This document shows positions 1 through 20,821 of a DNA stretch of 21,500 nucleotides, piece after piece (position 1 is the first letter of the stretch; every line of letters starts with the position of its first letter). The notes below the pieces were generated by a model. The model had not been told where the DNA came from, did not search any database, and worked only from the letters and a program-made list of their open reading frames with translations. The translations under genes were made by a program, and so were the position numbers. The DNA comes from a virus, in the IMG/VR virus record IMGVR_UViG_3300036885_000122, positions 1 through 21,500 of that record. One strand, written 5' to 3'.

Positions 1-14960
<14,960 letters not shown>

Positions 14961-14964
<4 letters not shown>

Positions 14965-15311
14965 GGATAATTAATCACTGTAAACGTTCCTGCCAAAACT
15001 CTACGAGTTGTGGTTGCCGGAGGTATTGACCCCGGCACAGGAACACTCCAATCAAGATACCAATGATGTGTTGTTGGAGTAACAGCGAGTTTGGACATTG
15101 CTGATGCATTTAATGAAATATTGATTTTTCCATTAGTCAAATCGATATTATCCACGGTCATTGATATAGGAGTATTTGATGCAGCGGTTATAACTTTTGC
15201 AGAGAAGGAATATCCAGTCAAGTCTATATCAAAGTCCAAGGAGAACGAAAAATCATCGCTATGTGTTGCGGTGATATCGAGTAATCCGGGTATTTGAGTA
15301 AAATCTGTCAT
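14961..15311 (-). CDS. BppU N-terminal-like phage tail/baseplate protein
   Basis: A 116-residue protein rich in predicted beta strands. Residues about 20-42 ([20 protein letters not shown]) and the end ([11 protein letters not shown]) fit the pattern of BppU N-terminal-type domains, an Ig-like fold found in phage baseplate and fibre-attachment proteins: an acidic stretch, D-L-T-G-Y-x-F, then a closing L-x-G strand. The start is supported by AAGGAGG five bases upstream of the ATG. Its TGA overlaps the ATG of the collagen-like gene, so the two are likely translationally coupled, and the protein may anchor or partner that fibre (inference). The family call is from pattern only; a generic small structural protein is the alternative. 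Confidence 0.65.
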
Positions 15312-15351
15312 GTTTTCCTCCTTTCCCGCCGTTTTGAGACGAAATTAAAAA

Positions 15352-15837
15352 TCAGCCCAACCCACCGGGGGTTGTTGTGTTCGTACTTATACTTGTAACC
15401 GGAGTTACAGTATTTGTGTTTGTGGTTGTAGTTGTAGTGCTACCGCCAGTATTATCAGAAGGACTGGTAGTTGTGGTTGTAGTGCTTGTTGAATCTTCCA
15501 AGCATGAAACCTCTGCTTCAATATATGCATCTAAAATATCTTGCTCTATTTGGATTTTTCTACCTGTCAATATCTTGGTAGCCATAGCCATTGCATACGG
15601 CTTTCTCCCCTCAGCGGGTATCTTATCGGCTTTGTAAAGTTGTTCTGCCGCAGAAACCGCCGTATCACAAACCATCTTTATCTGGTTGTGAGTGTCATTT
15701 TTTAATTGTAATGCTTTTATACTCATGTCAGCAGAAGCCAGTTGTATTCTCTTTGTAATAAGTACGCCAAGCGCAGCCGCTATCGGGATTAAAAGGGCAG
15801 ATGCGATGGATGCCAGAACAGGCCATAATGAATCCAT
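15352..15837 (-). CDS. LLH-family phage holin with a Thr/Ser-rich C-terminal tail
   Basis: A 161-residue protein. Residues about 4-28 form one hydrophobic membrane segment (WPVLASIASALLIPIAAALG), followed by a Lys/Arg-containing helix and a soluble helical region with an AVSAAEQLYKA..GRKPYAMA stretch. This layout fits LLH-type holins, which let the phage endolysin cross the host membrane. The start is supported by AAGGAGG five bases before the ATG. From about residue 115 the protein becomes almost pure Thr/Ser/Asn/Gly, including runs of Thr, which is not typical of the family. No endolysin is visible in the window. It lies 40 bp before the BppU-like gene, consistent with a lysis/tail module. 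Confidence 0.7.
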   Translation of the reverse strand: MDSLWPVLASIASALLIPIAAALGVLITKRIQLASADMSIKALQLKNDTHNQIKMVCDTAVSAAEQLYKADKIPAEGRKPYAMAMATKILTGRKIQIEQDILDAYIEAEVSCLEDSTSTTTTTTSPSDNTGGSTTTTTTNTNTVTPVTSISTNTTTPGGLG

Positions 15838-15860
15838 AATTGCCTCCTTCTTTAGACAAC

Positions 15861-15888
15861 AAAAAAGTCACTGCAAAGCAGTGACTTT
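15861..15888 (-). terminator. Rho-independent terminator after the methyltransferase
   Basis: An 11-bp perfect stem (15864-15874 with 15878-15888), a 3-base loop and a T run on the minus strand. Its 5' arm overlaps the methyltransferase stop codon. The holin ribosome-binding site begins only about 10 bases downstream. Confidence 0.85.
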
Positions 15889-16384
15889 AAAAGTTCCACC
15901 AGTTTGTTACATTTATGAAATTACTGAGCACCAGAGTTTCAATTTTATGACGCTTATATTGAGTATAAAATTTAAACTTATTGATGCAATATTGATAACC
16001 ATAAGCGTTTTTTAAATCTTCGCTGTCGTGAGCTATGATAAGCTTAGCGTTGTCAGCCAGTGCCCCTATTGCTATCCTTCTGCTGTAAGCAGGGTTAAGG
16101 TCAACAAAAGCAATGTCCCATTTTTTATCATATTCCGGTAGGTTTTCCCACGATTTAACCAAATGAAGACTGTGCCATGTGCTCCATAAATATAAAAAAC
16201 GATTAATCCATACTTCTTCGTTATCAATACTTACAAGTTTTCTTTTGATGCATAGTTCGTGCAATATTGGTGTAGAAAAATCACCACAACCAAGTTCCAG
16301 CACATCCCCTTGACTTTCCCCAAGTTCTGCAAAAGCCCTGCATATAGCGGGTAGGTGTGTGCCTATATCTGGAAAACACCACAT
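15887..16384 (-). CDS. Class I SAM-dependent methyltransferase-like protein
   Basis: A 165-residue protein with the landmarks of a Rossmann-fold methyltransferase: motif I VLELGCGDF at residues 28-36, an acidic end of strand 2 (VSIDNE, 51-56), WDIAFVDLNPA at 89-99 and LIIAHDSED at 115-123. Family knowledge says these bind S-adenosylmethionine; the substrate cannot be read here. The C-terminal half is short, with no DNA-methylase NPPY or target-recognition region, so a DNA methylase seems unlikely and a small-molecule, glycan or protein substrate is more plausible (inference). ATG follows GAGGT by five bases. The gene sits between two terminators, so it may be expressed somewhat independently. 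Confidence 0.75.
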   Translation of the reverse strand: MWCFPDIGTHLPAICRAFAELGESQGDVLELGCGDFSTPILHELCIKRKLVSIDNEEVWINRFLYLWSTWHSLHLVKSWENLPEYDKKWDIAFVDLNPAYSRRIAIGALADNAKLIIAHDSEDLKNAYGYQYCINKFKFYTQYKRHKIETLVLSNFINVTNWWNF

Positions 16385-16410
16385 GGGTTACCTCGCTTAC
16401 TTTATATAAT

Positions 16411-16436
16411 AAAAAACTACTGCCTTCGCAGTAGTT
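16411..16436 (-). terminator. Rho-independent terminator after the HNH gene
   Basis: A 9-bp perfect stem (16415-16423 with 16428-16436), a 4-base loop and TTTT on the minus strand, 18 bases after the HNH stop codon. It closes the accessory block. Confidence 0.85.
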
Positions 16437-16453
16437 CTAAAAATTTTATATTT

Positions 16454-17056
16454 TTATAATCTTCTGTATGCTCTTCCGTTCCCTTTATTTTTTGCTTTAA
16501 AGGTTGGGAGAAGAGCATCACAATTACAACAAACAAATCTAAAGTTTGATGGAAGATTATTATTATGATTTCCGTCAATATGGTCTACCACTAAAGGAAC
16601 AGATTGCCCCATCCATTCTTCAATATCACATATCGAACATTTTTTATCTTTTGTTATTTTTCTAAAATAGACTCTTGCTGGATAATCAGGCAAGAGACCA
16701 TTTTCGAAATCATCTTTTAATATTTCTATAGATTTTTTATGTTTATATTCCCCCATACAAAATCGAGAACAAAATTTATGCGAACCTTTTTTAATTAGAT
16801 TTCCACAATTTAAGCACGGTTTTGTTTTACTTATTCTTTTAGCGCCATTGTAAAGCGCAGAGCAGGTGTTGTTGCAAAAGTTATATCTAAGTCTTTTTAA
16901 ATAAGGGATAGACTTTCCACATTGTTTACATTTTTTTGGATTTTTTAGATATTCATTTCTTATTTTTTCTTGGTTTATTTTTCTAGTCTCATTCCCTTTT
17001 TTTGCAGCATCTAAAACTCTTTGCCAAGATTCTTCACTTTTAAAAAACTCATTCAT
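16454..17056 (-). CDS. HNH homing-type endonuclease with zinc-finger N-terminus
   Basis: A 200-residue protein. Two Cys4 zinc-binding units come first (C43/C46/C61/C65 and C81/C84/C96/C100). A third CxxC (C140/C143) opens the HNH core: VVDHIDGNHNNNLPSNFRF at residues 156-174, then CCNCD and a closing KAKN. H159 and N171 match the metal and scaffold positions; the residue after the last CxxC-type knuckle is Asp (D180), where many family members have His. Such proteins nick or cut DNA and act as free-standing homing endonucleases in phages. The start is supported by AGAGG seven bases upstream. Its leader carries the same pseudoknot RNA as the two GIY-YIG genes here, although the nuclease families are unrelated. 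Confidence 0.88.
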   Translation of the reverse strand: MNEFFKSEESWQRVLDAAKKGNETRKINQEKIRNEYLKNPKKCKQCGKSIPYLKRLRYNFCNNTCSALYNGAKRISKTKPCLNCGNLIKKGSHKFCSRFCMGEYKHKKSIEILKDDFENGLLPDYPARVYFRKITKDKKCSICDIEEWMGQSVPLVVDHIDGNHNNNLPSNFRFVCCNCDALLPTFKAKNKGNGRAYRRL

Positions 17057-17070
17057 TTTCTTGCCTCTTT

Positions 17071-17145
17071 AGCCTCATAAAATAAGAAGAGAGAAGGGAG
17101 GCTACCTTTTCGGCTGGCTCATGACTTCCAGCCTATCTCTCTTCT
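17071..17145 (-). ncRNA. Endonuclease-associated pseudoknot RNA, copy A (HNH leader)
   Basis: In minus-strand order: P1 5' arm (17145-17137), an ATA(G) joint, P2 hairpin (17133-17128 with 17117-17112) with loop AAGTCATGAG, a purine-rich joint, PK 5' arm AGCCTC (17103-17098), P1 3' arm (17093-17085), and PK 3' arm GAGGCT (17076-17071). The PK 3' arm lies two bases before the AGAGG ribosome-binding site. P1 and PK sequences differ from copies B and C, yet all still pair. Confidence 0.75.
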
Positions 17146-17150
17146 CTAGA

Positions 17151-17229
17151 GCCACACAGAGGAATCGAACCTCTCTTTTCAACTCCGTCTACGGATAGTT
17201 CATTACAGGTGAACTCCGGTTAGTGCGGC
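17151..17229 (-). tRNA. D-armless tRNA-Thr(UGU)-like element
   Basis: The ends form a 7-bp acceptor stem (17229-17223 with 17157-17151, one G-U pair). The T-arm (17174-17158) has a perfect 5-bp stem and the canonical loop TTCGATT. A 17-nt arm (17214-17198) has stem GTTCA/TGAAC and the 7-base loop CCTGTAA, which reads as anticodon UGU (Thr) at 17207-17205, but with C instead of U at position 33. Only eight bases link acceptor and anticodon arms, so there is no D-arm. A 23-nt variable region contains a small hairpin (CCG-TAGA-CGG). CCA is not encoded. An alternative D-stem (ACCGG/CCTGT, one mismatch) would destroy the anticodon arm. It may be a working atypical tRNA, a decayed tRNA, or a tRNA mimic. 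Confidence 0.55.
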
Positions 17230-17232
17230 ATT

Positions 17233-17257
17233 TTGGGGGAAGTAAATTTCCCCCTTT
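17233..17257. other. Strong GC hairpin between the 78-residue gene and the tRNA-like element
   Basis: GGGGGAA and TTCCCCC form a 7-bp stem with a short loop. No T run follows on the minus strand, so it does not look like a minus-strand terminator. It could be an RNA processing or stability element, or a weak terminator for plus-strand transcription. Confidence 0.4.
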
Positions 17258-17269
17258 ATTGCGAGTACC

Positions 17270-17506
17270 CTAGCCTCGACAGCTACAATCTTTTCTTTCA
17301 ATTTCGGTAAGGTCAAGCGGATAGCTGCATAGTATTTCACATACTACGTCTTGCCATGCATGCCTTACTTCTTCGGATAATTCGTCAAAGGGGATGGTTT
17401 CACCCATCCCACTTTTGCCAACCATTTCGTCTAAATATCTATGATAGGCTTCATAAGCCTTACGTGCTAAGATTTCTCTAGCCCATTTTTCCAATGAAAC
17501 CTCCAT
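17270..17506 (-). CDS. Hypothetical small phage protein, 78 residues (or 74 from an internal TTG)
   Basis: An acidic, helical protein; the stretch from about residue 8 to 60 (REILARKAYEAYHRYLDEM ... DELSEEVRHAWQDVV) resembles small phage proteins of unknown function with a 'W/F-x-x-L-x-x-x-x-R-x-A-W' core. It ends in a Cys-containing tail (KDCSCRG). The ATG at 17506 has no ribosome-binding site upstream; instead GGAGG lies inside codons 1-3, five bases before a TTG at codon 5. The true start may therefore be TTG at 17494. It follows the second GIY-YIG gene after a 150-base leader. No function can be assigned. Confidence 0.7.
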   Translation of the reverse strand: MEVSLEKWAREILARKAYEAYHRYLDEMVGKSGMGETIPFDELSEEVRHAWQDVVCEILCSYPLDLTEIERKDCSCRG

Positions 17507-17656
17507 TTCTGTTTTTCAAAACGGGCGGGAGAGGGGTCTACACCATTTCTACTTACAATAATCTGCCCCTGAATAAACTTGCGAATAAACAGAAACACCT
17601 ACCATAAATAGAACTCCACTTTATAAAGCTGGTGAGGCTTTGCCCGGTATACCCAA
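17507..17656 (-). promoter_or_regulatory. Structured leader of the 78-residue gene
   Basis: A perfect 9-bp long-range helix (TTTCTGTTT at 17595-17587 with AAACAGAAA at 17515-17507) closes directly against the upstream ATG. Inside it AGGGG (17570-17566) pairs with CCCCT (17536-17532). Further upstream is a CTTTATAAAG palindrome (17619-17628). No clear promoter was seen. The fold could control access to the start region, or be a leftover of an intron or cassette end; both are inference. Confidence 0.4.
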
Positions 17657-18385
17657 TTATTGCGGAAAATTTAAAGGACGCGGAAGATTATTTTTAATGA
17701 TATATTTATCATATAATTTAGCAGCGTCGATTTCTAGTTTTGCTTGTCCAATATGAATAGCCTTTCCGTTCTCGGTAATTTGTGCTACCCAATAAATCCA
17801 TTTATAATGGTCAAAACATTTTGAAACACCAAAATATGCAGATGTTGAATTAGGACGCTTTTTACCATAAATAATATTTTTTTTACCAAGATGACTTTCA
17901 CTTAATTTTTTTCGATGTTCATCTGAGCGTATCCGGTGATAATTCCAATTTTTTTCTTTTGAAACTCCTTCACTTATACTTTTCTTGTGTTTTTCTGGTA
18001 AATGTCTTCCCCATAAAGGACTATTTTCTCCTCGAAGATTTTTCTCGAAATGCGCTTTCGACATTTTTCGTTTTGCTTTCTTAGAGTGTTTATACCCGGT
18101 CATAGTCGCTTTACCGCCCCAAGAAATATTATAGCCATTTTCTGAAATATGCGAATAAAAAATTTTGATACAGGCTATTTCATAATATGCCAATATATTT
18201 TTATCTGGTTCACAATAAAGTAAGACATACTTTTTAAAATTTTCTTTTCCATATTTTTTAATAGCATTATCAAGGACAATACAATTAGTGTGCTTTGCAA
18301 ACATTCTTTTTTTAATATTGAGACCTTGCCCGATATATTTTTTGCCATTGACTAAATTTTCAATACAATAAATTCCACTAATCAT
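17657..18385 (-). CDS. GIY-YIG homing endonuclease with NUMOD3 and AP2-like DNA-binding domains (copy 1)
   Basis: A 242-residue protein. The GIY-YIG nuclease core spans residues about 1-90: GIY at 4-6, KKYIG at 15-19, the likely catalytic R27, E69 as the metal ligand and N86. Repeated NUMOD3-type segments follow (about 98-114, 119-141 and 152-168), then an AP2-like domain at about 182-239 (YFGV...WIYWVAQI...AAKLYDKYI...LNFP). Such enzymes make site-specific DNA breaks that spread their own gene. GTGGAG five to six bases before the ATG serves as ribosome-binding site. The first 20 residues and the leader nearly match copy 2, so the two are paralogues. It is inserted between the DUF2828 gene and the 78-residue gene. 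Confidence 0.92.
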   Translation of the reverse strand: MISGIYCIENLVNGKKYIGQGLNIKKRMFAKHTNCIVLDNAIKKYGKENFKKYVLLYCEPDKNILAYYEIACIKIFYSHISENGYNISWGGKATMTGYKHSKKAKRKMSKAHFEKNLRGENSPLWGRHLPEKHKKSISEGVSKEKNWNYHRIRSDEHRKKLSESHLGKKNIIYGKKRPNSTSAYFGVSKCFDHYKWIYWVAQITENGKAIHIGQAKLEIDAAKLYDKYIIKNNLPRPLNFPQ

Positions 18386-18396
18386 GTTATCTCCAC

Positions 18397-18470
18397 ACTC
18401 CTAAAAATAAATCCGGGGAAAACAGGAGTTTGTTTTGTCAGTCAGGTAGCGAGCCGAACCTATCCCCGGA
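18397..18470 (-). ncRNA. Endonuclease-associated pseudoknot RNA, copy B (GIY-YIG 1 leader)
   Basis: P1 pairs TCCGGGG (18470-18464) with CCCCGGA (18418-18412). An ATAG joint leads into a weaker P2 (about 18459-18454 with 18446-18441, one mismatch), then TGACAAAACAA. The PK 5' arm ACTCCT (18429-18424) pairs with AGGAGT (18402-18397) outside P1. Ribosome-binding site GTGGAG follows directly. The P2 loop lacks the AAGTCATGAG shared by copies A and C. It begins 12 bases after the DUF2828 stop codon. Confidence 0.7.
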
Positions 18471-18482
18471 ATCTATTACATA

Positions 18483-19994
18483 CTATTCTTTTATGACTGT
18501 AATGCAGTCGTAAATCGGGTCGTTTAATACATCAACCATAGAATCATAGGCGGTAAAACCAACGTTTTTAAGAATCGCTTTAAATATTGACGTTGACTGA
18601 CCGGAAGCCAACTGGACACCGTGCTCGTCCATTTCGGCATGGAAAACATTTTGGCGTGCATCTACTTGCCAGTAGACCATGTTAGGCAATTCGTAACCTT
18701 CCTGTGCATAATCCGCCTTCATCTGTGCATTGAAAGTCATACCGCGTGGATTTCTAGCGGAATCGATTTCCATATCAGAGATGATAATAATTGACTTCGG
18801 CATGTCCGTCTGTGGAACGTGGTACTTCACAGCAGTATCCAACACGAGGTCAAATACAGCCTGTAAATCCGTGTTCTCACAAATCGCAGGAATGCACTTT
18901 ACCTTATCCTTCAAAGTCTTACCGGTTAAGGTAATGAAGTTAGGCTTTCTAGAGAAGGTGATGAACTGTCCCTTGAACTGCCCCTTGTTGCGCTCGGCAA
19001 AGTAAACAGCCAAGCCAATAGAAGTAGCAATAGGGCGTCCCTGCATAGAGCCGGAAGTATCGGCAACAATAAGTACATTATCACCGTCTTCCACATAGTT
19101 GGGAAGTGCCTTCCACTGCTCTTCAAGAGCGGCATCCCATTCAGGCAAAGAGAAAGTTGAATTGCCATAGCGACCTAAACCATACTCATAACTCTCGCGC
19201 AAACCCATCTTTTCCATAATGTCGTATGGGTACAGAGTACCGGAGTGAATGACCGCTTCACCCTTTTGTACGTTCTCGATGAACTTCGTGAACCCATCAG
19301 GGTCATGGCGTCCAAATGCCTTGCGGTAGTTTGCCATAGCCTTGCTAGGTACTGCGGAATAGTTAATCTTATCCCACGCCTTTGCAGACATGAAAACTTC
19401 GGTCAACTTCAACCATCCACGAAGCATGGAAAGGGTCTTGCGATAATCACGCTCGCTGTAGCCAAGATGCTTTGCGGTCAACTTACCAAGTTTGCGAGAT
19501 TCTGCACTGCTGGTATTAATGGACTTTAACCACTTAGCCAAAAGGGAAATAGGCTGTCCATGCGTATAGGCAGAAACATCCTTTACCCACTGTTCGGAAA
19601 TCAAACTCCAAGCAGTGTCTTCGACTCCCGTTCCAATAAAGGAATAGATATCGTCCCAACGTCCGAACTCAGGAATATGGAGCATGTTCCGAACTGCGGT
19701 ATCATGCTGACTATTGGCAAGCCAAACCCACATGCGGCGTGAAACTTCACGTTCACCCAAACCACCACGCACATTGCGTGCGTAGAAAGAAAGCTTGGTG
19801 GCAAGCAAAGGATTTTCCTTGTATGCCAACTCGAACATGGAGTCCACATCATGTGGGCGGGTTCTTAAAGCTCCCACAGTTCCAAATAAATCAAGTAGAG
19901 CACTACCCGTTGAACCGAGAGCGTTTGCCCCGTTTTCGGTTAGGGTTTGGCTGGCATTGCGCATTAAGTAACTAGAAAAATTATTGTTGGTCAT
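18483..19994 (-). CDS. DUF2828-type protein with C-terminal vWA domain (Ro/TROVE-like layout)
   Basis: A 503-residue protein. The N-terminal ~295 residues are helical and contain NPLLATKLSFYARNVRGG at 61-78 followed by LGERE, a signature of DUF2828 proteins of phages and some eukaryotes. A von Willebrand A domain follows from about residue 305, with metal-site residues DTSGSM at 312-317, T375 in the ENTDLQ segment and D407 in IIISDMEID. A helical domain followed by a MIDAS-type vWA domain is also the layout of Ro60/Rsr RNA-binding proteins; the link to Ro is inference. Its start overlaps the end of GIY-YIG copy 2 by 14 bases, and AGAGG lies nine bases before the ATG inside that gene. The long structured RNA leader lies upstream in the same predicted transcript. 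Confidence 0.85.
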   Translation of the reverse strand: MTNNNFSSYLMRNASQTLTENGANALGSTGSALLDLFGTVGALRTRPHDVDSMFELAYKENPLLATKLSFYARNVRGGLGEREVSRRMWVWLANSQHDTAVRNMLHIPEFGRWDDIYSFIGTGVEDTAWSLISEQWVKDVSAYTHGQPISLLAKWLKSINTSSAESRKLGKLTAKHLGYSERDYRKTLSMLRGWLKLTEVFMSAKAWDKINYSAVPSKAMANYRKAFGRHDPDGFTKFIENVQKGEAVIHSGTLYPYDIMEKMGLRESYEYGLGRYGNSTFSLPEWDAALEEQWKALPNYVEDGDNVLIVADTSGSMQGRPIATSIGLAVYFAERNKGQFKGQFITFSRKPNFITLTGKTLKDKVKCIPAICENTDLQAVFDLVLDTAVKYHVPQTDMPKSIIIISDMEIDSARNPRGMTFNAQMKADYAQEGYELPNMVYWQVDARQNVFHAEMDEHGVQLASGQSTSIFKAILKNVGFTAYDSMVDVLNDPIYDCITVIKE

Positions 19995-20715
19995 AGCAGT
20001 TTTCCTCTGGAAAATTTAATAGACGATTAGTTTTGTTTTCTACAACATATTTATCGTATGCTTTTGCGGCTTCAACATCGGATTTAAACATTCCGATATG
20101 TTTTTTATCAACTCCGCATAACCAATACACATATATTTTATTTTTATAATGAACAATACGCTTATATACGCCGTGATAAACAGATGTTGCACTTTTTCCT
20201 TTTTTATCATAGCCGGGATGATTTTTACCTGACAATGTTGTTCTTTTTTGTAATTCTTTTTCTTTGGCTGGTATGATGCGCCCTTTTAAAGTATTGCTTA
20301 TTTTTTGTTTTTGCTCATCTGAGACGGTTTTACCATAATTCGGGTTATTTTTTCCTGACATCTTTTCACTCATTATCTTTTTAATACCATCGGAAGGAAT
20401 AAATCCAAATCTGCCATCTCCGCCTTTTGTCATATTGTATCCATATCCGTTATCAATAAAAGAATTATAATATTCTATAAAATATATTTCCATTAGTTTT
20501 AATATTTCTTCTTTTGGCGGATATTTTTCAACAATCCAAAACTTAAAATTTTCTTTTCCGTATTTATTCCAAGCATGTTGAAGATAAATATTATTGTGAT
20601 AGTTCTTTTTTAAAGAACGCTTGTGCTCTTTCCATCTGGCAGGAATATTAACCGCATAACCAATATATTTTTTACCATTCATTAAATTTTCAATACAATA
20701 AATTCCACTATTCAT
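19981..20715 (-). CDS. GIY-YIG homing endonuclease with NUMOD3 and AP2-like DNA-binding domains (copy 2)
   Basis: A 244-residue protein with GIY at residues 4-6, KKYIG at 15-19, likely catalytic R27, E76 as metal ligand and N94. A NUMOD3-type segment (GKNNPNYGKTVSDEQKQKIS, about 121-140) is followed by an AP2-like domain at about 178-236 (YHGVYKR...YWLCGV...AAKAYDKYV...LNFP). It shares its first ~20 residues, C-terminal pattern and leader with copy 1. GTGGAG five to six bases before the ATG is the ribosome-binding site. It is the first gene after the strong promoter and its end overlaps the DUF2828 start, so the insertion supplies the translation signal region of the next gene. Confidence 0.92.
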   Translation of the reverse strand: MNSGIYCIENLMNGKKYIGYAVNIPARWKEHKRSLKKNYHNNIYLQHAWNKYGKENFKFWIVEKYPPKEEILKLMEIYFIEYYNSFIDNGYGYNMTKGGDGRFGFIPSDGIKKIMSEKMSGKNNPNYGKTVSDEQKQKISNTLKGRIIPAKEKELQKRTTLSGKNHPGYDKKGKSATSVYHGVYKRIVHYKNKIYVYWLCGVDKKHIGMFKSDVEAAKAYDKYVVENKTNRLLNFPEENCYDQQ

Positions 20716-20726
20716 TATATCTCCAC

Positions 20727-20802
20727 ACTCCGTAAAATAGAAACGAGAAAACCGGAGTTGGTCTTGTCAAGCGGCTCATGACTTCCGCTCTATCTCGTTT
20801 CT
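20727..20802 (-). ncRNA. Endonuclease-associated pseudoknot RNA, copy C (GIY-YIG 2 leader)
   Basis: P1 pairs AGAAACGAG (20802-20794) with CTCGTTTCT (20747-20739). An ATAG joint leads to P2 AGCGG/CCGCT (20789-20785 with 20774-20770) with loop AAGTCATGAG, identical to copy A. TGACAAGACCA follows, then PK 5' arm ACTCCG (20758-20753), which pairs with CGGAGT (20732-20727) outside P1. The ribosome-binding site GTGGAG starts two bases later. Confidence 0.78.
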
Positions 20803-20821
20803 TTCTTACTAAATTTTTCAC

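Noticed and set aside
15091-16015. Plus-strand ORFs opposite the BppU-like, holin and methyltransferase genes
   Set aside because: They have no ribosome-binding sites or recognisable motifs, and lie opposite well-supported minus-strand genes with good start signals.
16454-17150. HEARO/IscB omega RNA with its HNH effector
   Set aside because: The HNH protein is only 200 residues, with zinc fingers and no split RuvC, and the RNA is far shorter than omega RNA and shared with GIY-YIG genes.
17057-18480. Group I introns carrying the endonuclease genes
   Set aside because: The P1/PK topology resembles the P3/P7 pseudoknot of group I introns, but I see no P4-P6 core, no guanosine-site P7 consensus, and no interrupted exon pairs. 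The elements are also too short.
18730-19975. ORFs overlapping the DUF2828 gene on both strands
   Set aside because: They are shadows of a 503-residue gene with clear vWA and DUF2828 motifs.
20727-20802. HDV-like or pistol self-cleaving ribozyme
   Set aside because: The helix order (P1 5', hairpin, PK 5', P1 3', PK 3') does not match the HDV double pseudoknot or pistol layout, and I see no matching catalytic core.
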